From assembly GCA_030147805.1 (NCBI GenBank), contig JASBUR010000022.1:1-64000 (forward strand): a DNA stretch of 64,000 bases. The letters are read 5' to 3'. Every line of letters begins with the position of its first letter. The first letter of the stretch is position 1. A program made the translations under genes and the position numbers. The notes below the pieces were generated by a model. It saw only the letters and a list, made by a program, of their open reading frames with translations, did not search any database and was not told the origin of the DNA. The DNA is from Sphingomonadaceae bacterium. Lineage in GTDB: Bacteria > Pseudomonadota > Alphaproteobacteria > Sphingomonadales > Sphingomonadaceae. This document shows positions 36,822 through 44,378 of this stretch, one piece after another.

Positions 36822-37424
36822 AGGTCGTTCCCACTTACAAGCGCGAACGCGCGCATGGCGGCGTCGTCGCCGGCGTCGACGAGGCCGGGCGGGGGCCACT
36901 GGCCGGGCCGGTCGTTGCCGCGGCGGTCATCCTCAACCGGCGATGCATCCCAAAGGGGCTCGCCGATTCGAAGATGCTCACCGCCAGGAGCCGCGAGCGG
37001 CTGCATGACGAGCTGTTGGGCTGCGCCGACGTTGGCGTCGGCGAGGCGAGCGTCGACGAGATCGACCGGATCAACATCCTGCGCGCCAGCCATCTCGCGA
37101 TGGAGCGTGCGGTGGCGGCGCTGGCGACACCGCCCGAACTGGTGATCGTCGACGGCAATATCGCGCCGAAATGGTCGTGGCGCTGCGAGACGCTGATTGG
37201 CGGCGACGCGCTGTGCGTGTCGATCGCCGCCGCCAGCATCGTCGCCAAGGTCGTCCGCGATCGGCAGATGCGGGCGCTGCACGAGGCGCATCCCGAATAT
37301 GAGTGGGCGTCGAACATGGGGTACGGCACGCTGATGCATCGCACCGCGCTGATGCGGTTCGGGCCGACGCCGCACCATCGCCGGACCTTCGCACCGGTCG
37401 CTCAACTCATATCGGTGCCCGCCT

Positions 37425-37426
<2 letters not shown>
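36818..37426 (+). CDS. rnhB: Ribonuclease HII
   Basis: Removes RNA primers and single ribonucleotides from DNA. The catalytic acidic residues are in GVVAGVDEAGRGPLAGPVVA, then ADSKMLTARSRERL, VDGNIAPKW and the third Asp region SIAAASIVAKVVRDRQM, and the substrate Tyr in WASNMGYGTLMHR. Length is 202. Its ATG overlaps the thiD stop (ATGA). It precedes ccrM, an arrangement common in alphaproteobacteria. Confidence 0.96.
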
Positions 37427-38705
<1,279 letters not shown>

Positions 38706-38736
38706 TCGACGCCATCGCCGCCCGCGCGGGGCGGCT

Positions 38737-38808
38737 GTCAGGACCTCCCGGTGGGCCAGCGTATCCGGCTCCGGCGTCCGTGCCCCCACGCAGACGGGAG
38801 GTCCTGAC
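38737..38808. repeat. Inverted repeat with perfect 14-bp arms
   Basis: Arms GTCAGGACCTCCCG (38737-38750) and CGGGAGGTCCTGAC (38795-38808) flank a 44-base spacer between ccrM and folP. No U-run follows. It resembles the other palindromic intergenic units here in size and position. The remaining bases of the 153-base gap show no gene. Confidence 0.65.
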
Positions 38809-38858
38809 CTTTGTCGCCGGCTTTCGCGTCCGCGGCGCGGCTGGCATAGCGCAGGTCG

Positions 38859-39965
38859 ATGATCGATCTTCCTGCCGATGCGCGCCTCTATGTGCGCCCG
38901 ACCGCCTTCGTCGACGCGCCCCTCGGCCACGATGGCCAGACGGCGCGGCTTGCCGGGGGGCTCACCTGGTTTTCGGCCGTCGAGGTGATCGCGCGCCACG
39001 GTGCGCGACGCGTCATGCAGCGGCTGGTGCCGATCGACCGGCTCGACGAACTGCGCAGCGACCTGCCGTCCGCGCACGGCGCCCGCTTCGGCGAGCTGTG
39101 GCAGCGGCTGGTCGCCACCCGGCCGCCGCTCGAGCTGGGGTCGCGGGTACTGCGCTTCGACGCGCCCTCGGTGATGGGCATTCTCAACCTCACCCCCGAC
39201 AGCTTCTCGGACGGCGGTCGTCTCGCCAACCCCGAAGAACAGGTGGCCGCGGCGGTGGACATGGCCGCAGCCGGTGCCGCGATCATCGACGTCGGCGGCG
39301 AGTCGACGCGCCCCGGCGCCCGTCCGGTCTGGGAGGGCGACGAGATTGCCCGGCTCGAACCGTTGCTGTCGCGCCTCGCCGCCGCCGATCTCCTGGTCTC
39401 GGTCGACACGCGCAAGGCCGAGGTCATGCGCCGCGCGTTGGCGCTGGGGGCGCGCATCGTCAACGACGTATCGGCGCTGACCTACGACGACCGCGCCGCC
39501 GACGTCGTCGCGGCGGCCGCGTGCCCGGTGGTGCTGATGCACCATCGCGGCGATCCGCAGACGATGCAGGACGACCCGCGCTACGACGATGTCCTGCTCG
39601 ATGTCTTCGACTGGCTGTCGGCGCGGATCGAGGCATGCGTGGCGGCCGGGATCGCCCGCGACCGTCTCATCGTCGATCCCGGCATCGGCTTCGGCAAGCG
39701 CCTGCGGCACAATCTCGATCTGCTCAACGGCCTCTCGCTGTTCCACGCCCTCGGCTGCCCGGTGCTCCTCGGCGCCAGCCGCAAGCGCTTGATCGGCGCG
39801 CTGTCGAACGAGGCCGCGGTCGACAGGCGGCTCGGCGGATCGATCGCGATCCTGACTGCGGCGCTCGCGCAGGGCGTCCAGCTCGTGCGCGTTCATGACG
39901 TCGCCGAGAGCGTTCAGGCGATACGCGTCTGGCGCGGCCTGCGCGACGCCGCGCTGACCCCTTAG
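38859..39965 (+). CDS. folP: Dihydropteroate synthase with N-terminal extension
   Basis: Condenses p-aminobenzoate with hydroxymethyl-dihydropterin pyrophosphate in folate synthesis. The catalytic TIM barrel starts near residue 105: VMGILNLTPDSFSDGG, IIDVGGESTRPGARPV, SVDTRKAEVM, IVNDVSALTYDD, VVLMHHRGDPQTMQ, DPGIGFGKRLRHNLDLL, and LLGASRKRLIGAL, all expected DHPS blocks. About 100 residues precede it that are not part of the standard 270-280-residue enzyme. That extension contains no recognised motif. The start has no strong ribosome site, but the frame is open and protein-like from 38859. Confidence 0.94.
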   Translation: MIDLPADARLYVRPTAFVDAPLGHDGQTARLAGGLTWFSAVEVIARHGARRVMQRLVPIDRLDELRSDLPSAHGARFGELWQRLVATRPPLELGSRVLRFDAPSVMGILNLTPDSFSDGGRLANPEEQVAAAVDMAAAGAAIIDVGGESTRPGARPVWEGDEIARLEPLLSRLAAADLLVSVDTRKAEVMRRALALGARIVNDVSALTYDDRAADVVAAAACPVVLMHHRGDPQTMQDDPRYDDVLLDVFDWLSARIEACVAAGIARDRLIVDPGIGFGKRLRHNLDLLNGLSLFHALGCPVLLGASRKRLIGALSNEAAVDRRLGGSIAILTAALAQGVQLVRVHDVAESVQAIRVWRGLRDAALTP

Positions 39966-39975
39966 TCCGCGCGAC

Positions 39976-40004
39976 AGAAAAAGACCGCCGGATTGCTCCG
40001 GCGG
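39976..40004 (-). terminator. Intrinsic terminator of the entericidin transcript
   Basis: On the minus strand CCGCCGG-AGCAAT-CCGGCGG is followed by TCTTTTTCTG, a 7-bp GC stem and a U-rich tail, 29 bases after the entericidin stop. Confidence 0.75.
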
Positions 40005-40032
40005 CCTTGATCTGTTCAGCTGGGCTGGTCGC

Positions 40033-40164
40033 TTACTTGGCGACGTCCGACACGGCCTCGCCCACCGACTCGACATCGCGGCCGGCGCCCTCGACGGTAT
40101 TGCAGGCGGCGAGCGCCAGGCCAGAGACGACGGCGGCGATCGTGACGATCTTCTTGATGAGCAT
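40033..40164 (-). CDS. Entericidin A/B-family small lipoprotein
   Basis: A 43-residue lipoprotein. It begins MLIKKIVTIAAVVSGLALAA and continues CNTVEGAGRDVESVGEAVSD before VAK. The lipobox LALAAC and the short amphipathic NTVEGAGRDVESVG segment are the entericidin signature. In E. coli the EcnA/EcnB pair acts as stress-related antidote and bacteriolytic toxin; only one is present here. The ribosome site GAGGGAG is well placed. An EcfG-type promoter lies just upstream and an intrinsic terminator just downstream, making a complete monocistronic unit likely under general stress control. Confidence 0.88.
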   Translation of the reverse strand: MLIKKIVTIAAVVSGLALAACNTVEGAGRDVESVGEAVSDVAK

Positions 40165-40197
40165 GTTGGGCTCCCTCGGTTTGAACTAACCCGGCAG

Positions 40198-40224
40198 AAA
40201 CCGCCTGCTCGGAACGATTGTTCC
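40198..40224 (-). promoter_or_regulatory. EcfG-type promoter of the entericidin gene
   Basis: Minus strand GGAAC (40224-40220), 17 bases, GGTTT (40202-40198), about 33 bases before the start codon. The -10 differs by one base from the CGTT consensus. The -35 is one arm of a GGAAC-GATT-GTTCC palindrome. Confidence 0.6.
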
Positions 40225-40260
40225 GCCAGCGGTCGGGAAATCTCGATCGGATGGAAATGA

Positions 40261-40340
40261 ATGAGCCCGGACGCGGTCGGGGGGAGCGCGTCCGGGCTCG
40301 GATCAGGCTCGCGAGAGCGGGGGGCAAGATCGCGGTCCTG
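40261..40340 (-). ncRNA. Candidate EcfG-dependent small RNA with C-rich loop (second copy type)
   Basis: No protein frame explains the perfect EcfG promoter at 40346-40372. The predicted transcript, starting near 40340, has an unpaired run of six C (40319-40324 region). It then forms a 13-bp hairpin (arms 40299-40287 and 40275-40263) whose 11-base loop is CTCCCCCCGAC. C-rich single-stranded loops are the target-pairing elements of GsrN, the sigma-T-dependent sRNA of Caulobacter. There is no U-run after the hairpin, so the 3' end is uncertain, and transcription could continue toward the entericidin gene. The boundaries are estimates. Confidence 0.5.
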
Positions 40341-40345
40341 CAGGT

Positions 40346-40372
40346 GAAACGCGCGCCCGCGGGCGCGGTTCC
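40346..40372 (-). promoter_or_regulatory. EcfG-type promoter, perfect consensus, no protein gene downstream
   Basis: Minus strand GGAAC (40372-40368), 16 bases, CGTTTC (40351-40346). It points away from the 40451 gene and toward a C-rich hairpin. Confidence 0.7.
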
Positions 40373-40394
40373 GCGCCGCGCAAAAATTTTCTGC

Positions 40395-40420
40395 GGAACG
40401 GTGACGCGGCGCGCGCCGTT
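40395..40420 (+). promoter_or_regulatory. EcfG-type promoter of the small stress gene pair
   Basis: GGAAC (40395-40399), 17 bases, CGTT (40417-40420), about 30 bases before the start at 40451. It is back to back with the minus-strand EcfG promoter at 40346-40372. Confidence 0.75.
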
Positions 40421-40450
40421 GGGAGAAGGAACCCAACAGTCGAGGAACAC

Positions 40451-40651
40451 ATGCCCAAGCCCCCCGAAACCCCGCCGTCGTCGGACATCGATGGCGTTCA
40501 CGAGGATCGCGTCGACCGGCGCGCCGGCCGCAATTTCGACGCGAAGGCGAAGGCGCAGATGGAGGCCGATGAGCGCGAGGCGGTGGGCCGGCCCAAGCGC
40601 GGCGACACCGCGCCGCCGCCGCGCGCTCCCGCCACCGATTCCGACGGCTGA
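40451..40651 (+). CDS. Small hydrophilic stress-associated protein
   Basis: A 66-residue charged, Pro-rich protein with no hydrophobic segment. It starts MPKPPETPPSSDIDGVHEDR, has RRAGRNFDAKAKAQMEADER in the middle, and ends with a Pro/Ala/Asp tail. It is probably disordered. No family was recognised. It sits directly behind a consensus EcfG promoter and 22 bases before a general stress protein gene on the same strand, which is the best clue to its role. Confidence 0.65.
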   Translation: MPKPPETPPSSDIDGVHEDRVDRRAGRNFDAKAKAQMEADEREAVGRPKRGDTAPPPRAPATDSDG

Positions 40652-40673
40652 TCGATCCGAAACCAGGAGAAGA

Positions 40674-41168
40674 ATGATGACCGATACGCGCTATCCCGAA
40701 GCCAAGCTGTGGGAGATGATCGAGGATATTCGCGTCGCGATGCTGACCACGCGCCGGGGAGACCGGCTCGAAAGCCGACCGATGCATGCCTATGTCGACC
40801 CGGGAGAGAATTGCCTGTGGTTCCTGACCGAGCTCGGCAGCGAGAAGACGCTCGAGATCGCCGAGGGCGAATCGGTCAATCTCGCCTTCGTCGACAAGGA
40901 CGACCAGAGCTACATCTCCGTCACCGGACGGGCCCGTGTCGTTCGCGACCTCGCCAAGCAGCGGCAGCTGTGGAACGCCTTCGCCCAGGCCTGGATGCCC
41001 GAAGGGCCGGAGGGCGAGGACGTCGGCCTGATCCGCGTCGACCCCATCGATGCGACCTATTGGGATTCGCCATCGAGCAAGCTGGCGGTCCTGTGGGAGG
41101 TCGCGAAGGCCAACCTGACCAAGGAGCCGCCGTCCAATTCGGAGGTCCGCAAGGTCAACCTCGGTTGA
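40674..41168 (+). CDS. Pyridoxamine 5'-phosphate oxidase-like general stress protein
   Basis: Split-barrel flavin-binding protein (COG3871 general stress protein 26 type). WEMIEDIRVAMLTTRRGDRL, MHAYVDPGENCLWFLTELGS, and SYISVTGRARVVRDLAKQRQ fit the family; the tail SKLAVLWEVAKANLT is also typical. Length is 164 from the first of two adjacent ATGs, preceded by AGGAGAAG. Homologues are stress-induced. It probably shares the EcfG promoter with the 40451 gene. Confidence 0.88.
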   Translation: MMTDTRYPEAKLWEMIEDIRVAMLTTRRGDRLESRPMHAYVDPGENCLWFLTELGSEKTLEIAEGESVNLAFVDKDDQSYISVTGRARVVRDLAKQRQLWNAFAQAWMPEGPEGEDVGLIRVDPIDATYWDSPSSKLAVLWEVAKANLTKEPPSNSEVRKVNLG

Positions 41169-41180
41169 TCGGTTGACCGG

Positions 41181-42878
41181 CTACGCGATCGGCGCCGGCG
41201 GCGTCGGCGGGAAGTCGATCGCGTAACTGCCGATCTCGGCGTCGTGCGTCAGCTTGCTGCGCATCTGACGTGCCATGCCCTGGATGATGCGGGCGGACGG
41301 GTCGCCGCTGCCCACGGCGAACAGGTCGCTGCCGCGAAAGCTCGGCGCCTGCACCGTCAGCGTCGCGCGCGCGTCGCCTGCCTTTGCGCTCACCCCGACG
41401 GTCAGCGTACCCGGGCCCGCGACGCGCGCGGCGGCGGTCACCAGTTCGGTAATCAGGAAGGCGAGCGGCACCGCGGTGTCCTGGCCGACATAAAGGCGGT
41501 CGACATCGGCCGCGATGGCGATGGTGCTGCCATCGCCGAGCGTGACGCTCTGCTCCAGCCCTGCGCACAGATCCTGCGCCAGGCTCCGCAGGTCGACGCC
41601 GCGCATCGCTTCGTCGTCGTAGAGCCAGCGATGGACCAGTGCGAGCGCGTTCACGCGCTTCTGGATCGTCGCATAGGCATAGGCGACCTCGGGGCTCGCG
41701 GCATCGCGCGACTGCAGGCTGAGCAGGCTCGAGACGATCTGCAGGTTGTTCTTGACCCGGTGGTGGACCTCGCGGGTTAGCTTCTTCTGCGTGGCGAGGC
41801 CGGCGCGCAGATCGTCCTCGTGGCGGCTGATCTGGTCGGCCATGCGGTCGAAGGCATCGCCGAGATCGCGAATCTCCTGCGTCCTGAAGCGTCCTTCGCC
41901 CAGCCGGACGCCGACGTCGCCGGCCGCGTAGCGGTCGAGCGAGGCGCGGACCTGCGCCAACGGCGCCACCACGAGCCAGCGGATCGCCAGCCAGCCGATC
42001 GCGACTGCGCCGAGCCACATCAGCACCGGCAAGGCGACGTTCACCGCCTGCGGAACGCTCAACTCGTTCGACTGGCGTACCGCCAGAACGCGCAAGCCGC
42101 CGCTGCCGATCGCCTGCATGCCATATTGCCACTGGCGGCCGTCGCTCGTCGTGTAGCGGTCGACCACGTCGTCGGTCAGGGCATCGACGTCGGGAAGGGC
42201 CTCGAGCCGCTTCGCGCCCCAAGAGGCGAGAACGCTGCCGTCGCGCAACAGCCGTACATGGTCCTGCGCGTCGATATCGGAGGGGGCGAAGATGTCCTGC
42301 AGCGACGCGCGGCCGATCCGGCCGAAAACCGCGTGGCCGGTCTGCGGATCGCGCACGGCGAGGATGAGGTCGCGGCTCGGCGTCGTCTCGTCGATCATCG
42401 TGGCGCGCGGCAGCCGGCCGCGCGCGGCCGATTGCCATACGATACCGAGGCCCGGCAGGCGCGCGAGCGGCGCGCCCGCCGACGCGCAGGCCAGTCCGCC
42501 GTTGGCGTCGACACGAACCACCGAATCGATCGCCGGGTCGAGCGCCGCCAGGCGCGTGAGCCGCGCGGCGCACTGCTCCCGGCCCTCCGGCGTCGATGCG
42601 TCGCTCAGAATTTCGGACCGCAACAGCGCGAAATCCTCGTCGAGCCGACCCTGGACGGCGCGGGTGAAGGCGGTCAGCCGGCTCGAGACGAGCTCAGCCT
42701 CGGCGGCGCGCACGTTGCGGTAGTTGCCGGTCGCGGCGAGCACCGCGAGGACGCCGAGCGGGAGGAGCGCGATCGCGAGCGCCAGCATCACCTGCGCCGA
42801 CAGCGGCCAGGCCCTTACCCGCAGCGTCCGCGGCACACCGATCCGGCGCGCCGCCGTATGAGGGGGAATCGATGCCAT
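41181..42878 (-). CDS. Membrane sensor kinase-like protein (HisKA_2) with degenerate ATPase, PhyP-like
   Basis: Candidate PhyR phosphatase/kinase of the general stress response. From the ATG at 42878: membrane span (about 29-50, VMLALAIALLPLGVLAVLAA), a large extracytoplasmic domain, second span (about 275-300), HAMP, then HisKA_2 with the phospho-His in LTREVHHRVKNNLQIVSSLL (about 370). The ATPase domain is eroded: the N-box reads LITELVTAAARVAG, without the usual Asn and His/Lys, and no DxGxG G1 box is seen. A GTG at 42920 overlapping the nepR stop is an alternative start. It lies downstream of nepR on the same transcript. Confidence 0.85.
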   Translation of the reverse strand: MASIPPHTAARRIGVPRTLRVRAWPLSAQVMLALAIALLPLGVLAVLAATGNYRNVRAAEAELVSSRLTAFTRAVQGRLDEDFALLRSEILSDASTPEGREQCAARLTRLAALDPAIDSVVRVDANGGLACASAGAPLARLPGLGIVWQSAARGRLPRATMIDETTPSRDLILAVRDPQTGHAVFGRIGRASLQDIFAPSDIDAQDHVRLLRDGSVLASWGAKRLEALPDVDALTDDVVDRYTTSDGRQWQYGMQAIGSGGLRVLAVRQSNELSVPQAVNVALPVLMWLGAVAIGWLAIRWLVVAPLAQVRASLDRYAAGDVGVRLGEGRFRTQEIRDLGDAFDRMADQISRHEDDLRAGLATQKKLTREVHHRVKNNLQIVSSLLSLQSRDAASPEVAYAYATIQKRVNALALVHRWLYDDEAMRGVDLRSLAQDLCAGLEQSVTLGDGSTIAIAADVDRLYVGQDTAVPLAFLITELVTAAARVAGPGTLTVGVSAKAGDARATLTVQAPSFRGSDLFAVGSGDPSARIIQGMARQMRSKLTHDAEIGSYAIDFPPTPPAPIA

Positions 42879-42916
42879 GCGCCGATAGCTAGACCATTGC
42901 CGGCGAGCGCGCCATG

Positions 42917-43090
42917 TCACTCGAGCCGGCGGAGCAGGTCGGCGAAGGCCGCGGGAACGGGTTCGGCGAGTGCGTCGTCATAGGCCCTGCGAAGTACCTC
43001 GCCGACCCGCGCGCGCTGCTCTTCGGGGAAGCGCAGGCGCCGTCTCTCGCGAATTTGCTCCTCGCCGTCAGATTCCGGCCCTCGCGCCAT
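42917..43090 (-). CDS. nepR: Anti-sigma factor NepR
   Basis: Sequesters the EcfG sigma factor until phosphorylated PhyR takes NepR away. It is only 57 residues: a basic N-terminus (EEQIRERRRLRFPEEQRARV) then the conserved core VGEVLRRAYDDALAEPVPAA followed by FADLLRRLE (residues 29-57), the two-helix sigma-binding region. Position beside phyR and ecfG agrees. It is translated from the ATG at 43090, 57 bases after an EcfG-type promoter, giving negative feedback. Confidence 0.93.
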   Translation of the reverse strand: MARGPESDGEEQIRERRRLRFPEEQRARVGEVLRRAYDDALAEPVPAAFADLLRRLE

Positions 43091-43146
43091 ACTGGTGTTC
43101 GTTCTCCGCGGAATAGCGCCGCGTTTATGCTGCCTGCGGAGGCAGA

Positions 43147-43174
43147 GGAAACAAAAAATGCGGTGAGAAGTTCC
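43147..43174 (-). promoter_or_regulatory. EcfG-type promoter of nepR
   Basis: Minus strand GGAAC (43174-43170), 17 bases, GTTTCC (43152-43147), which is also readable as a 16-base spacer with TGTT. It drives nepR and probably the kinase gene. Confidence 0.7.
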
Positions 43175-43238
43175 GGGATTTGGGGTTGGTGACGCGGGGT
43201 TGACGCGGCATCGGCATCGTACCAAAGCCTCCCGGGTC

Positions 43239-43248
43239 GTTCGGGGGG
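43239..43248 (+). promoter_or_regulatory. phyR leader element complementary to the candidate sRNA loop
   Basis: GTTCGGGGGG, 31-40 bases before the phyR start, is the exact complement of the C-rich loop of the minus-strand RNA at 45160-45310. A TTGACG at 43200-43205 could be the -35 of a promoter that places this element at the very 5' end of the mRNA. Role is inferred. Confidence 0.35.
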
Positions 43249-43279
43249 CGTTTCGACACGCAGGATAGGGAAACCAGGA

Positions 43280-44077
43280 ATGTCGCTTGCCACCGATATC
43301 GCGCCGCATCTGCCATATCTGCGCCGCTACGCCCGCGCGCTGACGGGCAGTCAGAGCCATGGCGACGCTTTCGTCCGGGCGGCGCTCGAAGCGATCGTCA
43401 GCGCGCCGGACTCGTTCCCGCGCGACGTCGATCCGCGTCTCGGCCTCTACAAGACCTTTCATGCGATCTGGTCCTCCGCCAACCTCGAGGTCGAGGGCGA
43501 GCAGGGCGATGCGAGCAGCGATTTCGAGCGTATCGCGCAGAACCGGCTCGCCTCGATCACCCCGCTGTCGCGCCAGGCACTGCTGCTGACCGCGATGGAG
43601 GGCTTCACCAACGAGGATGCCGCCTATCTGATCGATGCCAAGCCCGCCGACGTGACGAGCCTCGTCAACGAAGCGCTCGCCGAGATCGAGCGGCAGACGG
43701 CGACGCGCGTGCTGATCATCGAGGACGAGCCGATCATCGCGATGGATATCGAGGGCATCGTGCGCGATCTCGGGCATGACGTCGTCGGCGTCGCCGTCAC
43801 GCGCGACGAGGCGGTGCAGATGGCGACCGACGAACGGCCCGGCCTCGTTCTCGCCGACATCCAGCTCGCCGACGATTCGTCGGGGATCGACGCGGTGAAG
43901 GACATCCTGCAGAATTTCTCGGTCCCGGTGATCTTCATCACCGCCTTCCCCGAGCGTCTGCTCACCGGCGAGCGTCCCGAACCGACCTTCCTGATCACCA
44001 AGCCGTTCCAGCGATCGACCGTCAAGGCGGCGATCAGCCAGGCGCTGTTCTTCAACTCGACGGCGTCGTTCGGCTGA
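43280..44077 (+). CDS. phyR: Response regulator and sigma-factor mimic PhyR
   Basis: Master switch of the alphaproteobacterial general stress response. Residues 1-135 are the ECF sigma-like domain (DIAPHLPYLRRYARALTGSQ, SITPLSRQALLLTAMEGFTN, DAAYLIDAKPADVTSLVNEA). Residues 142-258 are the receiver (RVLIIEDEPIIAMDIEGIVR, phospho-Asp 193 in LVLADIQLADDSSGIDAV, VIFITAFPERLLTG, LITKPFQRSTVKAAI). After phosphorylation the sigma-like domain binds NepR and frees EcfG. The 265-residue length is standard. It is divergent from nepR across a 189-base regulatory gap; no EcfG site in the phyR direction was seen. Confidence 0.96.
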   Translation: MSLATDIAPHLPYLRRYARALTGSQSHGDAFVRAALEAIVSAPDSFPRDVDPRLGLYKTFHAIWSSANLEVEGEQGDASSDFERIAQNRLASITPLSRQALLLTAMEGFTNEDAAYLIDAKPADVTSLVNEALAEIERQTATRVLIIEDEPIIAMDIEGIVRDLGHDVVGVAVTRDEAVQMATDERPGLVLADIQLADDSSGIDAVKDILQNFSVPVIFITAFPERLLTGERPEPTFLITKPFQRSTVKAAISQALFFNSTASFG

Positions 44078-44120
44078 CGCCAACTGCCTGAAACAGCTTG
44101 TCGCATCGCGGCCCGTCGCT

Positions 44121-44145
44121 GGAACAGCGGCGGGCCGTATTCGTT
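44121..44145 (+). promoter_or_regulatory. EcfG-type promoter upstream of the small membrane gene and ecfG
   Basis: GGAAC (44121-44125), 16 bases, CGTT (44142-44145), a perfect match. It starts 44 bases after the phyR stop and reads through the 44180 gene into ecfG, giving positive autoregulation. Confidence 0.75.
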
Positions 44146-44179
44146 CGGAACCGTGAACGAACATCAGGGGTACGGCGAC

Positions 44180-44314
44180 ATGGAAAATCAGGAACGATTG
44201 ACGAGCACCGAAGCGCGGGCCGGGGCGACGCCGCACGTCGCCCGCTACGTGCTGGTGATCTCATTGGTGCTGCTCGTGGTGGCCTTTGCCGCGCTGCTGA
44301 TGATCTGGGCCTGA
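44180..44314 (+). CDS. 44-residue single-span membrane protein in the stress locus
   Basis: Small protein starting MENQERLTSTEARAGATPHV, then a single membrane span (YVLVISLVLLVVAFAALLMI) ending WA. The charged N-terminus is probably cytoplasmic. It follows a perfect EcfG promoter by 35 bases and precedes ecfG by 64. The family is not recognised, and such short genes are often left unannotated. Position suggests a stress-induced membrane partner or a translational spacer for ecfG. Confidence 0.65.
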   Translation: MENQERLTSTEARAGATPHVARYVLVISLVLLVVAFAALLMIWA

Positions 44315-44378
44315 TCGGCCGGTCGCGCCGCCGGCGGGGCAGCCGCGGCGCCATGCTCTTGTTACGGGTTGGAACGAT

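Noticed and set aside
43200..43235. Sigma-70-type promoter of phyR
   Set aside because: TTGACG fits a -35, but no convincing -10 is found at the right distance. It is mentioned only as a possibility.
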